Origin: Sphingomonadaceae bacterium
GTDB taxonomy: Bacteria; Pseudomonadota; Alphaproteobacteria; Sphingomonadales; Sphingomonadaceae
Length of the DNA: 64,000 nucleotides
Direction of reading: 5' to 3'
Assembly (NCBI GenBank): GCA_009926135.1
Contig: RFPL01000001.1
Coordinates: forward strand, 124,001 to 188,000
Shown: positions 42,324-50,866 of the stretch, piece after piece
Layout: each line of letters opens with the position of its first letter
Position numbering within the stretch: position 1 is the first letter of the stretch
The notes under the pieces: generated by a model
The model's database searches: none
What the model was told of the DNA's origin: nothing
Seen by the model: only the letters and a program-made list of their open reading frames with translations
Made by a program: the position numbers and the translations under genes

Positions 42324-43177
42324 TGGCTGGCGCCTCCCGCCGGGCGCTGTTCAAGGAACTGCTGGATCGTGTCGAACAGACCCGGTGCCTCGGGATCCCA
42401 GCAATGGCGCGGGCCGACCGTGATGCCGCCATCGACGATCATCGAGGCCCCGGTCATGAAGCTCGCCGCATCGCTGGCCAGGAAGGCTACGGCTTCGGCA
42501 ATGTCACGTGGCTGCCCGCCGCGCGGCACGGGCTGGGCGTGGCTCGACATCTGGGCGATCATGGCGTTGACCTGCGCTTTGTCGGCCTGATCCACGTCGA
42601 GGCTCGCGGCGAATATGTTGGTGTTGATGAAACCGGGCTGCACCGCGTTTATCCGGATGCCGAACTTGGCCAGGTCCATCGCCGCGCACTTGGTCAGGTG
42701 CAGCACGCCGGCCTTGGCCACGGCATAAGCGGTGGGCGAATAGCCCGGGCCAACCGCTGCCACAGAACTGGTGTTGACGATCGCGGCCCCTTTCCGGCGC
42801 TGCATGTGCGGCACCGCATGGTGGATGCCCATCGCGACCGAGCGCAGCACGAGGTTCATCGTCCAGTCCCAGCCGGCCTCATCGACTTCCTCAATTCCGC
42901 CGCGTGCGCCGCCGGCTGCCGCGTTGTTGAACAGGATGTCGAACCCGTCGTTCTCGCTGCCTGCCTTGTCGAGCAGCGCCTTGATCTGGGCCACATCGCA
43001 GACATCGCAGGCCACCGGCACCATGCCCGGCACGTCTCCGGCCAGCGCCTCGACCCCAGCCAGATCAAGGTCAGCGGCATAGACCTTGGCGCCTTCCGCC
43101 GCGAACAGCCGCGCCGCTTCCTTGCCGATTCCCGATGCCGCGCCGGTGATCACGGCGATTTTTCCTGCGAAGCGCAT
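42320..43177 (-). CDS. Short-chain dehydrogenase/reductase
   Basis: A 285-residue classical SDR; ATG 43177. The cofactor motif is TGAASGIGKEAARLF, with Asp in YAADLDL indicating NAD(H). NNAA (variant of NNAG) and the catalytic Ser and Tyr-x3-Lys (VNTSSVAAVGPGYSPTAYAVAKAG) follow. The C-terminal part has PRGGQPRDIAEAVAFLASDAASFMTGASMIVDGG. It leads the SDR-transporter operon, divergent from the heteromeric dehydrogenase operon, and probably oxidises a hydroxyl of the substrate. Confidence 0.92.
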   Translation of the reverse strand: MRFAGKIAVITGAASGIGKEAARLFAAEGAKVYAADLDLAGVEALAGDVPGMVPVACDVCDVAQIKALLDKAGSENDGFDILFNNAAAGGARGGIEEVDEAGWDWTMNLVLRSVAMGIHHAVPHMQRRKGAAIVNTSSVAAVGPGYSPTAYAVAKAGVLHLTKCAAMDLAKFGIRINAVQPGFINTNIFAASLDVDQADKAQVNAMIAQMSSHAQPVPRGGQPRDIAEAVAFLASDAASFMTGASMIVDGGITVGPRHCWDPEAPGLFDTIQQFLEQRPAGGASQ

Positions 43178-43330
43178 ATCCTCTGGTCCCTTTGGTCTGT
43201 TTTGCCGCCAGCTTAGGGCTGAGTAACGCGCGGTCAACGCCCATGCACTTTACGTTACGGCAAGCGGGCCTCGCCAAGCGGCCAGTCAAATCCTCGGAAA
43301 TCCGCGCTTGCACGGGCGGCCCGACTCGCC

Positions 43331-43346
43331 TTAACCTTTCGATTAA
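43331..43346. promoter_or_regulatory. Operator-like palindrome upstream of the paired dehydrogenases
   Basis: TTAACCTTTCGATTAA lies 17 bp before the ATG of the first paired acyl-CoA dehydrogenase, next to its ribosome-binding site (GAGAGGAG). It shares TTAA...TCGATTAA with the palindrome at 40872-40887, matching 13 of 16 positions. The position so close to the start suggests repression by blocking transcription initiation or elongation. Confidence 0.55.
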
Positions 43347-43363
43347 GAGAGGAGTCTGCCACC

Positions 43364-44524
43364 ATGTCCGACCTTGAAGCCTTCCGGGGCGAAATCCGCG
43401 CCTGGCTGGAGGAAAATTGCCCGCCCGAGATGCGCGAACCTGTCCGCAGCGATGACGATATCTGCTGGGGCGGCCGCAAGTTTCAGTTCAAGAACGAGGC
43501 GCAGAAGCTCTGGATGGAACGCTGCGCGGCCAAGGGTTACACCGTGCCCGATTGGCCCAAGGCCTATGGCGGCGCGGGAATGAACGCCGCCGAAGCCAAG
43601 ATCTGGCGCGAGGAAATGAATCGCATCGGCGCGCGTCCGCCGCTGTCCTCGTTCGGCATCTGGATGCTTGGCCCGGCGCTGCTCAAGTTCGGCACCGAAG
43701 AGCAGAAGGTCCATTACCTCGGCCAGATCGCCCGCGGCGAAATCCGCTGGTGCCAGGGCTATTCGGAACCGGGTTCAGGCTCGGATCTCGTCTCGCTGCA
43801 GACATTCGGTGAAGACAAGGGCGATCACTGGGTGGTCAACGGCCAGAAGATCTGGACCTCTTACGCCAACAAGGCCGACTGGATCTTCTGCCTCGTCCGC
43901 ACCGACAAGACCAACAAGTACCAGGGCATTTCCTTCCTGCTGTTCGACATGGAAAGCCCCGGCGTTTCGACCAAGCCGATCCTGCTGATCAGCGGCAATT
44001 CGCCGTTCTGCGAAACCTTCTTCGATAATGTGAAGGTGCCCAAGCACCAGATCGTTGGCGATCTCAACCGCGGCTGGGATGTTGCCAAGTACCTGCTCGG
44101 TCACGAGCGCGAGATGATCTCGGGTGCGGGCGGTAATGACCGGCTCAACACGATCGGGGCCTTTGCCAAGCGCAACGGCCTGGAAGACCCGCTGCTGCGC
44201 GCGGAACTGGCGATGTTCGATGTCGACGCGCTGGCGTTCTCGGCGATGGGCGAAAAGTTCCTGGACGAGATCAAGGTTGGCAAGGCCCACCCGGCCCAGC
44301 CCAACATGATGAAGTACGCCGGAACCGAGCTCAACAAGCGCCGCCACGAACTGCTGATGGCGACTGGCGGTTCGGCCGCGCTGGAATGGGATAGCGAGGC
44401 GTCGGGCGGTGGCTCCAAGGCCCGCACCTGGCTGCGCACCAAGGCCAATTCGATCGAGGGCGGGACCAGCGAAGTCATGCTGAACGTCATTTCCAAACGC
44501 ATTCTCGACCTGCCGGGAGCCTGA
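43364..44524 (+). CDS. Acyl-CoA dehydrogenase, catalytic subunit of a likely heteromeric enzyme
   Basis: A 386-residue FAD-dependent dehydrogenase. Motifs: PDWPKAYGGAGMNAAEAKIW, CQGYSEPGSGSDLVSLQT, NGQKIWTSYANKADWIFCL, and the C-terminal SIEGGTSEVMLNVISKRIL, where the Glu occupies the catalytic-base position. It is followed after 3 bp by a second dehydrogenase that lacks this Glu, an arrangement known from actinobacterial alpha2beta2 enzymes of steroid side-chain degradation. Substrates are probably bulky or branched acyl-CoAs. An operator-like palindrome and GAGAGGAG precede the ATG. Confidence 0.9.
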   Translation: MSDLEAFRGEIRAWLEENCPPEMREPVRSDDDICWGGRKFQFKNEAQKLWMERCAAKGYTVPDWPKAYGGAGMNAAEAKIWREEMNRIGARPPLSSFGIWMLGPALLKFGTEEQKVHYLGQIARGEIRWCQGYSEPGSGSDLVSLQTFGEDKGDHWVVNGQKIWTSYANKADWIFCLVRTDKTNKYQGISFLLFDMESPGVSTKPILLISGNSPFCETFFDNVKVPKHQIVGDLNRGWDVAKYLLGHEREMISGAGGNDRLNTIGAFAKRNGLEDPLLRAELAMFDVDALAFSAMGEKFLDEIKVGKAHPAQPNMMKYAGTELNKRRHELLMATGGSAALEWDSEASGGGSKARTWLRTKANSIEGGTSEVMLNVISKRILDLPGA

Positions 44525-44527
44525 GCC

Positions 44528-45667
44528 ATGGCGCTGTATCATAACGAAGACCAGGCCATGCTGGCCGACACCGCGCGCCAGTTCATGGGCGAGGAAGGCA
44601 CCATCGGCAAACAGCTGCGCCATTGGCGTGACAAGCAATGCAAGGACGGGTTCGGTCATGCGCTGTGGAAGCAGTTTGCCGAGCTTGGCTTTACCGGGAT
44701 CCTGGTGAGCGAGGCCGATGGCGGCCTGGGCATGGGCCATGTCGAAGCCGGCATCGTGCTGGAAGAGATTGGCCGCAACCTGACGCCGTCGCCGTTCCTG
44801 ACCAGCTCGGTCATGGCCGCAACCGCGCTTGGCGGCGGCAATGACGAACTGCGCGGGCGTTACCTGCCGGGCCTGCTGGCAGGCGACAGCGTGTTCGCTG
44901 TGGCGGTCGATGAAGGTCCGAAGCATCGCCCGGAACGCATCGCGACGCGCGCCGAGCGCGCCGGCAATGGCTTCAAGCTGACCGGCAGCAAGGCCTTCGT
45001 GGTCCACGGTGGTAGCGCCGACATGCTGGTGGTTGCGGCCCGTACGGCGGGCGCGGACGATGACCAGGACGGCATCACGCTGTTCGCGGTGCCCAAGGAT
45101 GCGGCCGGGCTGAGCCAGGACGCGGTCCGACTGGTCGACAGTTCGATGGCCACCTATGTGAAGCTCGATGGCGTCCAGGTCGATGCCGATGCGGTGATCG
45201 GCGAAGTCGATGCCGGGCGCGAACTGCTGACCCGGGTGCTCAATGCCGGGCGCGTTGGCGCAGCGGCGGAAAGCGTCGGCGTGGCTGGCGGGGCCTTCGA
45301 CATGACCACCACCTATCTCAAGCAGCGCAAGCAGTTCGGTCAGCTGATCGGTGAATTCCAGGCGCTGCAGCACCGCGCTTCGCACCTCTATTCAGAACTG
45401 GAGATTGCCCGCGCGGCGGTGATCAAGGCGCAGCAACTGCTTGATGCTGGATCCGACAAGGCCGAACTGATGGTCTCAGTCGCCAAGGCCAAGGCGGGCA
45501 AGGCGGCCAGCCTGGCGGTCAAGGAAGGGGTGCAGATGCACGGCGGAATCGGCATGACCGATGAGTACGACATCGGCCTCTACATGAAGCGTGACCGGGC
45601 GCTGGCCGAGTTCATGGGCGATATGTACTACCATGCCGAGCGCGTTGCGCAGCTCAGCGGCTACTGA
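44528..45667 (+). CDS. Acyl-CoA dehydrogenase, non-catalytic partner subunit
   Basis: A 379-residue acyl-CoA dehydrogenase homologue. It keeps the fold markers (LGFTGILVSEADGGLGMGHVEAGIVLEEIGR in pieces, TGSKAFVVHGGSADMLVVAA, RKQFGQLIGEFQALQHRASHLY, VQMHGGIGMTDEYDIGLYMKR), but the C-terminus RALAEFMGDMYYHAERVAQLSGY lacks the EGT-type catalytic Glu. With the preceding subunit it would form a heterotetramer, contributing to FAD and substrate binding. The 3-bp spacing supports co-translation. Confidence 0.88.
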   Translation: MALYHNEDQAMLADTARQFMGEEGTIGKQLRHWRDKQCKDGFGHALWKQFAELGFTGILVSEADGGLGMGHVEAGIVLEEIGRNLTPSPFLTSSVMAATALGGGNDELRGRYLPGLLAGDSVFAVAVDEGPKHRPERIATRAERAGNGFKLTGSKAFVVHGGSADMLVVAARTAGADDDQDGITLFAVPKDAAGLSQDAVRLVDSSMATYVKLDGVQVDADAVIGEVDAGRELLTRVLNAGRVGAAAESVGVAGGAFDMTTTYLKQRKQFGQLIGEFQALQHRASHLYSELEIARAAVIKAQQLLDAGSDKAELMVSVAKAKAGKAASLAVKEGVQMHGGIGMTDEYDIGLYMKRDRALAEFMGDMYYHAERVAQLSGY

Positions 45668-45678
45668 GGAACAAGCAC

Positions 45679-46494
45679 ATGGATTTCAGCAAGCTCTTCA
45701 GCCTTGAGGGCAAGGTTGCCCTGATCACCGGCGGCAGCCGCGGGATCGGCAAGATGATCCTTGAAGGCTATCTCGCCGCCGGGTGCGCGCGGGTCTACAT
45801 CACGGCCCGCAAGCGCGAGCAGATCGCCGAGACGATCGCCGAATTCGAAGCCGAATACCCGGGCAAGGTGATCGGCCTGCCGGGCGATCTCAGCCAGATG
45901 GAAGACCTTAAGCGCCTGGTGGCCGAACTTTCGGCGCGCGAGAGCAAGCTCGACATCCTGGTCAACAATGCCGGGGCAGCCTGGGGTGCGGAATTCGACC
46001 AGTTCCCCGAAGCCGGCTGGGACAAGGTGATGGACCTTAACGTCAAGAGCCTGTTCTTCCTGACCCAGCAGCTCCACGGCCTACTCAAGGCGGCGGGCAA
46101 GTTCGAAGCACCGGCCAAGGTGATCAATATCGCCTCGATCGACGGGATGCGTCCGAACCCTTGGGAAACCTATTCCTACCAGGCCTCGAAGGCGGCGGTG
46201 ATCCACCTGACCAAGCGGCTGGCAGCCCGCCTGATCAAGGACAATATCGTGGTCAGCGGGATCGGCCCGGGCGCTTTCCCGAGCGAAATGAACAAGGCCG
46301 CCGCCAAGAACCCCGAAGGCAGCGCCAAGGGCATCCCCTACAAGCGGATCGGCGTGGCCGAGGACATGGCCGGCGGCGCGATCTACCTTGCCAGCCGCGC
46401 CGGCGATTACGTGGTTGGCACCACGATCCCGATCGATGGCGGCATCGTCAACGGCTGGGTGCCGGAGGTGTTCAACGATCCTTCGGGGCATTGA
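45679..46494 (+). CDS. Short-chain dehydrogenase/reductase
   Basis: A 271-residue SDR. TGGSRGIGKMILEGYLAAG binds the cofactor, with Arg in TARKREQ suggesting NADP(H). NNAGAAWG, the catalytic Ser in INIASIDGM and YSYQASKAA (Tyr-x3-Lys) complete the active site. The C-terminal AIYLASRAGDYVVGTTIPIDGG is typical. It is 11 bp behind the second dehydrogenase subunit and 4 bp before the SMP-30 gene, in one operon. It probably acts on the hydroxy- or ketoacyl intermediate. Confidence 0.92.
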   Translation: MDFSKLFSLEGKVALITGGSRGIGKMILEGYLAAGCARVYITARKREQIAETIAEFEAEYPGKVIGLPGDLSQMEDLKRLVAELSARESKLDILVNNAGAAWGAEFDQFPEAGWDKVMDLNVKSLFFLTQQLHGLLKAAGKFEAPAKVINIASIDGMRPNPWETYSYQASKAAVIHLTKRLAARLIKDNIVVSGIGPGAFPSEMNKAAAKNPEGSAKGIPYKRIGVAEDMAGGAIYLASRAGDYVVGTTIPIDGGIVNGWVPEVFNDPSGH

Positions 46495-46498
46495 GCCA

Positions 46499-47386
46499 GT
46501 GAAGCGCCAGCTGCGGACACTCGCCCGGAACATCTACTTCGGCGAAGGGCCGCGCTGGCACACTGGCCGGCTGTGGTTCTCCGACTTCTTCGCCCACCGG
46601 GTCTGCTCGATTGATCTGGCGGGCGACCTGCGTACCGAGCTTGAACTGGACGGGCGCCCGTCGGGCCTGGGCTGGATGCCTGATGGCTCGCTGCTGGTGG
46701 TGCGGATGGAACTGCGCCAGGTCTGGCGGCGCTGGCCGGATGGGCGGTTTGCACTGCACGCGGATCTGGCTGATTATTCGGCCTTCCTCTGCAACGACAT
46801 GGTGGTCGACGCGCACGGCCGGGCCTATGTCGGCAACTTCGGGTTCGACCTTGATGCAGAGCTCCATTCCCGCGGCGCAGACGCTGTCTTTGCCGATCAT
46901 CACCAGACCTGTCTGGCACTGGTCCAGCCCGATGGCCGCGCAAGCGATGCGGCGCCGGGTGAACGGTTCAGCTTCCCGAACGGCATGGTGATCACGCCAG
47001 ATGGCAAGACCCTGATCGTCGCCGAGACGCTGGCAGGTCGATTGACCGCCTTGGATATCAGCGCCACTGGCGCCTTATCCAACCGGCGCGAGTGGGCGAT
47101 AACCCCCGGCACAATTCCAGATGGGATCTGCCTGGACGCCGAAGGTGCCGTCTGGGCTGCCAATCCGCTCGAACCGCAATGTACGCGCTTCGCGCCGGGC
47201 GGCCGGGTGCTTGAGGTGGTCGAAACCGGCGAACTGAATTGCTTTGCCTGCATGCTTGGCGGGCCGGAAGGGCGCCACTTGTTCATGCTGGTCGCCCAAA
47301 CCTCGGATGCCGAAGAAGCCGCCAAAAGCCCGCGCGGACAAGTGCTGGTGACGGAAGTAGATGTCGGCCGGGCTGGCTGGCCGTAG
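46499..47386 (+). CDS. SMP-30/gluconolactonase/LRE family protein
   Basis: A 295-residue six-bladed beta-propeller lactonase starting with GTG 46499, four bases after the SDR stop. Metal ligands are in NIYFGEGPRWHTGRLWFSD (Glu), FPNGMVITPDGKTLIVAET (Asn) and GTIPDGICLDAEGAVWAAN (Asp). Family members hydrolyse lactones. Last gene of the operon, it could open a lactone formed from a hydroxy acid, which fits the proposed 4-hydroxyacyl chemistry, since 4-hydroxy acids cyclise to gamma-lactones. It converges on gmk with a 7 bp gap. Confidence 0.9.
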   Translation: MKRQLRTLARNIYFGEGPRWHTGRLWFSDFFAHRVCSIDLAGDLRTELELDGRPSGLGWMPDGSLLVVRMELRQVWRRWPDGRFALHADLADYSAFLCNDMVVDAHGRAYVGNFGFDLDAELHSRGADAVFADHHQTCLALVQPDGRASDAAPGERFSFPNGMVITPDGKTLIVAETLAGRLTALDISATGALSNRREWAITPGTIPDGICLDAEGAVWAANPLEPQCTRFAPGGRVLEVVETGELNCFACMLGGPEGRHLFMLVAQTSDAEEAAKSPRGQVLVTEVDVGRAGWP

Positions 47387-47393
47387 GGACCAG

Positions 47394-48047
47394 CTAGTCC
47401 TTCATCAGTTCGCGGACGAACCCGATCAGCCCGGTCTGGCGGGCGCGCTTCATGCGTTCGGCGTGGAGAATTTCGCAGACCTGGCGATAGCAGGCCTCGA
47501 TGTCATCATTGATCACGACATAGTCATAGCCGTCCCAGTGGCTGATCTCGGCGCGGGCGCGTTCCATCCGCGCGGCGATCACTTCTGGACTGTCGGTGCC
47601 GCGCCCGGTCAGGCGGCGGCGCAGCTCGTCGATGCTGGGCGGCAGGATGAAGACCCGGACCACGTCCTGCTGGTCCTTCTGGTAGAGCTGCTGTGAGCCC
47701 TGCCAGTCGATGTCGAACAGGTAGTCCTGTCCCTCCTTCAGTCCCGCACGGATCTGAGCCTTGGGCGTGCCATAGCTATGTCCGAAGACCCGGGCCCATT
47801 CATAGAACTCGTCCGCATCGACCATCCGGGTGAACTCGGCCTGGTCGACGAAGTGGTAATGCACGCCGTCGATCTCGCCCGGGCGGATCGGGCGCGTGGT
47901 TGCCGAGACCGACAAGGCAATTTCGGGATCGCGTTCCAGCAGCATCCGGCTGATCGTGGTCTTGCCCGCGCCCGAAGGCGAGGACAGGATCAGCATCAGC
48001 CCGCGGCGGTGGAGGGCATCGCTGGTGGATTTGGCAGCATCGACCAT
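47394..48047 (-). CDS. gmk: Guanylate kinase
   Basis: Phosphorylates GMP to GDP. Motifs: P-loop LSSPSGAGKTTISRML, GMP-binding SVSATTRPIRPGEIDGVHYHFVD and EWARVFGHSYGT, FDIDWQGSQQL and lid-region RLTGRGTDSPEVIAARM. ATG 48047 has GGAG just upstream and gives 217 residues, near the usual length; a TTG ten codons upstream, directly after the stop of the preceding gene, is an alternative. The gene follows a small unknown protein and sspB on the same strand. Confidence 0.95.
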   Translation of the reverse strand: MVDAAKSTSDALHRRGLMLILSSPSGAGKTTISRMLLERDPEIALSVSATTRPIRPGEIDGVHYHFVDQAEFTRMVDADEFYEWARVFGHSYGTPKAQIRAGLKEGQDYLFDIDWQGSQQLYQKDQQDVVRVFILPPSIDELRRRLTGRGTDSPEVIAARMERARAEISHWDGYDYVVINDDIEACYRQVCEILHAERMKRARQTGLIGFVRELMKD

Positions 48048-48077
48048 GCGCTCCAATCGCGCATGGGGAGCGTGCAA

Positions 48078-48365
48078 TCAAGCCTTGGGCGGCGTGTTTT
48101 GCCCTGCGGGCTTCGTCTTGCCCTTCCGGGCCTTGCGCCGGTCATAGAGCTTCTTGGCGACCAGACCCGAAGTGACCACGATCGCGCCTGGTACGGAGCG
48201 GGTCGCCACCCGCATCGCCACGGCTCCGGCGATCCCGGCAAAGATGTTGCGCTTTACCTTCTCTTCGCTGGGCGTGTCGGGTAGCACCTTGTCGATCGCG
48301 GTGTTCAGCAACCGGCCACCGCCCTGGCGGACCAACCGGGCCAGCAGGCGATCGGGCGAGGTCAT
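48078..48365 (-). CDS. Small protein of unknown function between sspB and gmk
   Basis: A 95-residue basic protein. The central part IFAGIAGAVAMRVATRSVPGAIVVTSGLVAKKLYD is hydrophobic and could form one weak membrane segment or a hairpin; the C-terminus (RRKARKGKTKPAGQNTPPKA) is strongly basic. The ATG overlaps the sspB stop (ATGA). No known domain is recognised. Its tight packing supports a real gene. Confidence 0.75.
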   Translation of the reverse strand: MTSPDRLLARLVRQGGGRLLNTAIDKVLPDTPSEEKVKRNIFAGIAGAVAMRVATRSVPGAIVVTSGLVAKKLYDRRKARKGKTKPAGQNTPPKA

Positions 48366-48847
48366 TTCTTGCGTCCGAAATCAACCGAGACGACGTTCGA
48401 CCCCGGTTCCGCCTCGGTGGCGGCAGGCGCATCGTTTCCAGCCTCGTCGTGCGGTTCGGGTTCGTCATCCTGGCTCAGCGCCTGGAACTGCAGTCCGAAA
48501 TCGACTGCCGGATCGACGAAGGCGGTGATTGCACTGAACGGCACGTCCAGCTTGGCGGGGATCTGGTTGAAGGTCAGCCCCACGGTAAAGCCCTGTTCGT
48601 CCACGCCCAGGTCCCAGAACTTGTTCTGGATGACGATGGTCATTTCGTCCGGGAAGCGTTCCTTCAGGTGGGGCGGGATCGAAACGCCCGGCGCGCCGGT
48701 CTTGAAGGTGATGTAGAAGTGATGCTCGCCCGGCAGCACCCCGCCGCCGGCCACAATCTCGCCCAGGACCCGACCGACCACGGCGCGCAGCGCCTCCTGC
48801 ACGATTTCGTCATAGGGGATCAGGCTGTCGGGTGAGCTGTCATTCAT
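48362..48847 (-). CDS. sspB: SspB-family ClpXP adaptor (alpha type)
   Basis: A 161-residue stringent-starvation-type protein that tethers ssrA-tagged and other substrates to ClpXP. The folded domain shows IPYDEIVQEALRAVVGRVLGEI, HHFYITFKTGAPGVSIPPHLKERFPDEMTIVIQNKFWDLGV and FSAITAFVDPAVDFGLQF in pieces. A flexible acidic linker leads to VVSVDFGRKK, the C-terminal ClpX-binding (XB) motif. ATG 48847 was chosen. It is divergent from hisB. Confidence 0.93.
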   Translation of the reverse strand: MNDSSPDSLIPYDEIVQEALRAVVGRVLGEIVAGGGVLPGEHHFYITFKTGAPGVSIPPHLKERFPDEMTIVIQNKFWDLGVDEQGFTVGLTFNQIPAKLDVPFSAITAFVDPAVDFGLQFQALSQDDEPEPHDEAGNDAPAATEAEPGSNVVSVDFGRKK

Positions 48848-48930
48848 GACGTCACAAGTGGCTATGGCATCCGTTCCGGTCAAGGGTAAAGCGCTTGCAC
48901 AGGGCCATTTCGGGCCTATAGGCCAGCCCC

Positions 48931-49524
48931 ATGCGCACCGGACGGATCGCCCGCAAGACTCACGAAACCGACATCCTCGTCGAAGTGAACCTCGACGGGA
49001 CTGGCGCTTATGACGTCTCGACCGGGATCGGCTTTCTCGATCACATGATCGAACAGTTCAGTCGCCACTCGCTGATCGACATCAAGTGCCACGTGAAGGG
49101 CGATCTCCACGTCGACCAGCACCACACGACCGAAGACAGCGCCATCGCGCTTGGCCAGGCAATTGCGAGCGCGCTGGGCGACAAGGCCGGGATTGGCCGC
49201 TACGGCGCCGCCTACAGCCCGATGGACGAGGCGTTGGCCCGCGTCGCGCTCGACATTTCGGGCCGCCCGTGGCTAGTCTGGAACGCGAAGTTCACCCAGG
49301 AACGGCTGGGCGAAATGGATACCGAGCTGTTCGAGCACTGGTTCCAGTCGATTGCCCAGGCGGTCGGTATTACGCTGCATATCGAGCTGCTTTACGGCAC
49401 CAACAACCACCACATCTGCGAAGGCATCTACAAGGGCTTTGCCCGGGCGATGCGGCAGGCGGTGGAACTCGATCCGCGCAAGGGCGAGGCGATTCCCAGC
49501 ACCAAGGGCCAGCTCGGTGGCTGA
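48931..49524 (+). CDS. hisB: Imidazoleglycerol-phosphate dehydratase
   Basis: Dehydrates IGP to imidazole-acetol phosphate in histidine synthesis. The 197-residue monofunctional form is normal outside enterobacteria. Manganese-binding motifs are [28 protein letters not shown], and the second-half counterpart [27 protein letters not shown] in pieces. It begins the cluster hisB-hisH-hisA-hisF; hisH starts 8 bp before its stop. Confidence 0.97.
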   Translation: MRTGRIARKTHETDILVEVNLDGTGAYDVSTGIGFLDHMIEQFSRHSLIDIKCHVKGDLHVDQHHTTEDSAIALGQAIASALGDKAGIGRYGAAYSPMDEALARVALDISGRPWLVWNAKFTQERLGEMDTELFEHWFQSIAQAVGITLHIELLYGTNNHHICEGIYKGFARAMRQAVELDPRKGEAIPSTKGQLGG

Positions 49525-50137
49525 GGTCCTCGCGCTGATCGATTACGGCGCGGGCAATCTTCACTCGGTGGCAAATGCGCTGAAGGCCGCCGGGGCCGAA
49601 GGCGTGACGGTCACGGCCGATCCTGACGTCGTCCGCGCCGCCGACCGCATCGTTCTTCCGGGCGTCGGCAGCTTCAAAGCCTGCGCCGAAGGACTGCGGG
49701 CAATCCCGCATCTCGTCGAGGCCCTGACCGAACGAGTCCTGATCGGCGCCGCGCCGTTCCTGGGCATTTGCGTCGGCATGCAGTTGCTCGCCTCACGCGG
49801 GGTCGAACATGGCGTCACTCCGGGGCTGGGCTGGATTGGCGGCGAAGTGCGGCTGATTGAACCGACCGATCCCGCAATCAAGATCCCGCACATGGGTTGG
49901 AACGACGTGATCGTCCGTCCCCATGCCCCGCTGCTTGAAGCGGGCGAAGCCTATTTTCTGCACTCCTACCACTTCGTGCCCGAGGACGGGCATCACGCGC
50001 TGGCCATGACCGACCATGGCGGCGGACTGGTCGCGGCGGTCGGCCGCGACACGATCCTGGGGGTGCAGTTCCATCCGGAAAAGAGCCAGGCCTATGGGCT
50101 GGCACTGCTCCGGTCCTTCCTGGAGTGGAAGCCATGA
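49517..50137 (+). CDS. hisH: Imidazole glycerol phosphate synthase, glutaminase subunit
   Basis: Glutamine amidotransferase that feeds ammonia to HisF. The catalytic Cys is in [12 protein letters not shown], the His-Glu pair in [10 protein letters not shown]. The start is GTG 49517, giving [18 protein letters not shown], the normal N-terminus of HisH (206 aa); it overlaps hisB by 8 bp. The 3' end overlaps hisA by four bases (ATGA), so translation is coupled. Confidence 0.96.
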   Translation: MAEVLALIDYGAGNLHSVANALKAAGAEGVTVTADPDVVRAADRIVLPGVGSFKACAEGLRAIPHLVEALTERVLIGAAPFLGICVGMQLLASRGVEHGVTPGLGWIGGEVRLIEPTDPAIKIPHMGWNDVIVRPHAPLLEAGEAYFLHSYHFVPEDGHHALAMTDHGGGLVAAVGRDTILGVQFHPEKSQAYGLALLRSFLEWKP

Positions 50138-50862
50138 TCGTCTTTCCGGCTATCGACCTCAAGGGTGGTCAGGTCGTGCGCCTATCCGAAGGCGATATGG
50201 ACCGGGCGACAGTTTATGGCGATAACCCGGCGGCCCAAGCGCGGCTTTTCGCGGCGGCCGGCTCGCAGTTCCTGCACGTGGTCGATCTCGACGGCAGCTT
50301 CGCCGGGCGCGCCGAGAACCGCGCTGCGGTTGAATCGATCCTCGAAGCGTTCGAAGGCCACGTCCAGCTTGGCGGCGGCATCCGCACCCGCGCGGCGGTC
50401 GAGGGCTGGTTCGACCTCGGCGTCAGCCGCGTGGTTATGGGCTCGGCCGCGCTCAAGGACCCCGAGTTCGTCAAGGACATGGCGCGCGAATTTCCCGGCG
50501 GGATCGTCGTCGCCGTTGATGCCCGCGATGGCATGGTGGCGACGGAAGGCTGGGCCGAGGTTTCGGACGTGCCAGTGGTCGATCTGGCCCGCCGCTTCGA
50601 GGATGCCGGTGTCGCCAGCCTGCTGTTCACCGACATCGGCCGCGATGGGTTGCTGAAAGGCGTCAACATCGACGCGACGGTTGAACTGGCCCGTCAGGTC
50701 GACCTGCCCGTGATCGCCAGCGGCGGGGTGAAAGGGCTGGATGACATCCACATCCTCTCGCTCCACGCGGTCGACGGGATCGAGGGCGTGATCACCGGTC
50801 GCGCGCTTTACGAAGGCCGGCTTGATCTCGCAGCGGCGATCGCCGTGGCGAACCGGGTCTGA
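50134..50862 (+). CDS. hisA: ProFAR isomerase
   Basis: Isomerises ProFAR to PRFAR. It is a (beta/alpha)8 barrel of 242 residues with catalytic Asp in FPAIDLKGGQVVRL, and second catalytic Asp in FTDIGRDGLLKG, plus phosphate-binding LGGGIRT, VMGSAAL and IASGGV. ATG 50134 overlaps the hisH stop and matches the family N-terminus [12 protein letters not shown]. Confidence 0.97.
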   Translation: MIVFPAIDLKGGQVVRLSEGDMDRATVYGDNPAAQARLFAAAGSQFLHVVDLDGSFAGRAENRAAVESILEAFEGHVQLGGGIRTRAAVEGWFDLGVSRVVMGSAALKDPEFVKDMAREFPGGIVVAVDARDGMVATEGWAEVSDVPVVDLARRFEDAGVASLLFTDIGRDGLLKGVNIDATVELARQVDLPVIASGGVKGLDDIHILSLHAVDGIEGVITGRALYEGRLDLAAAIAVANRV

Positions 50863-50866
50863 GTAA

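Noticed and set aside
43775..45385. A 536-codon frame antisense to the paired acyl-CoA dehydrogenases
   Set aside because: The sense-strand enzymes are clear, and the antisense product has no recognisable domain.
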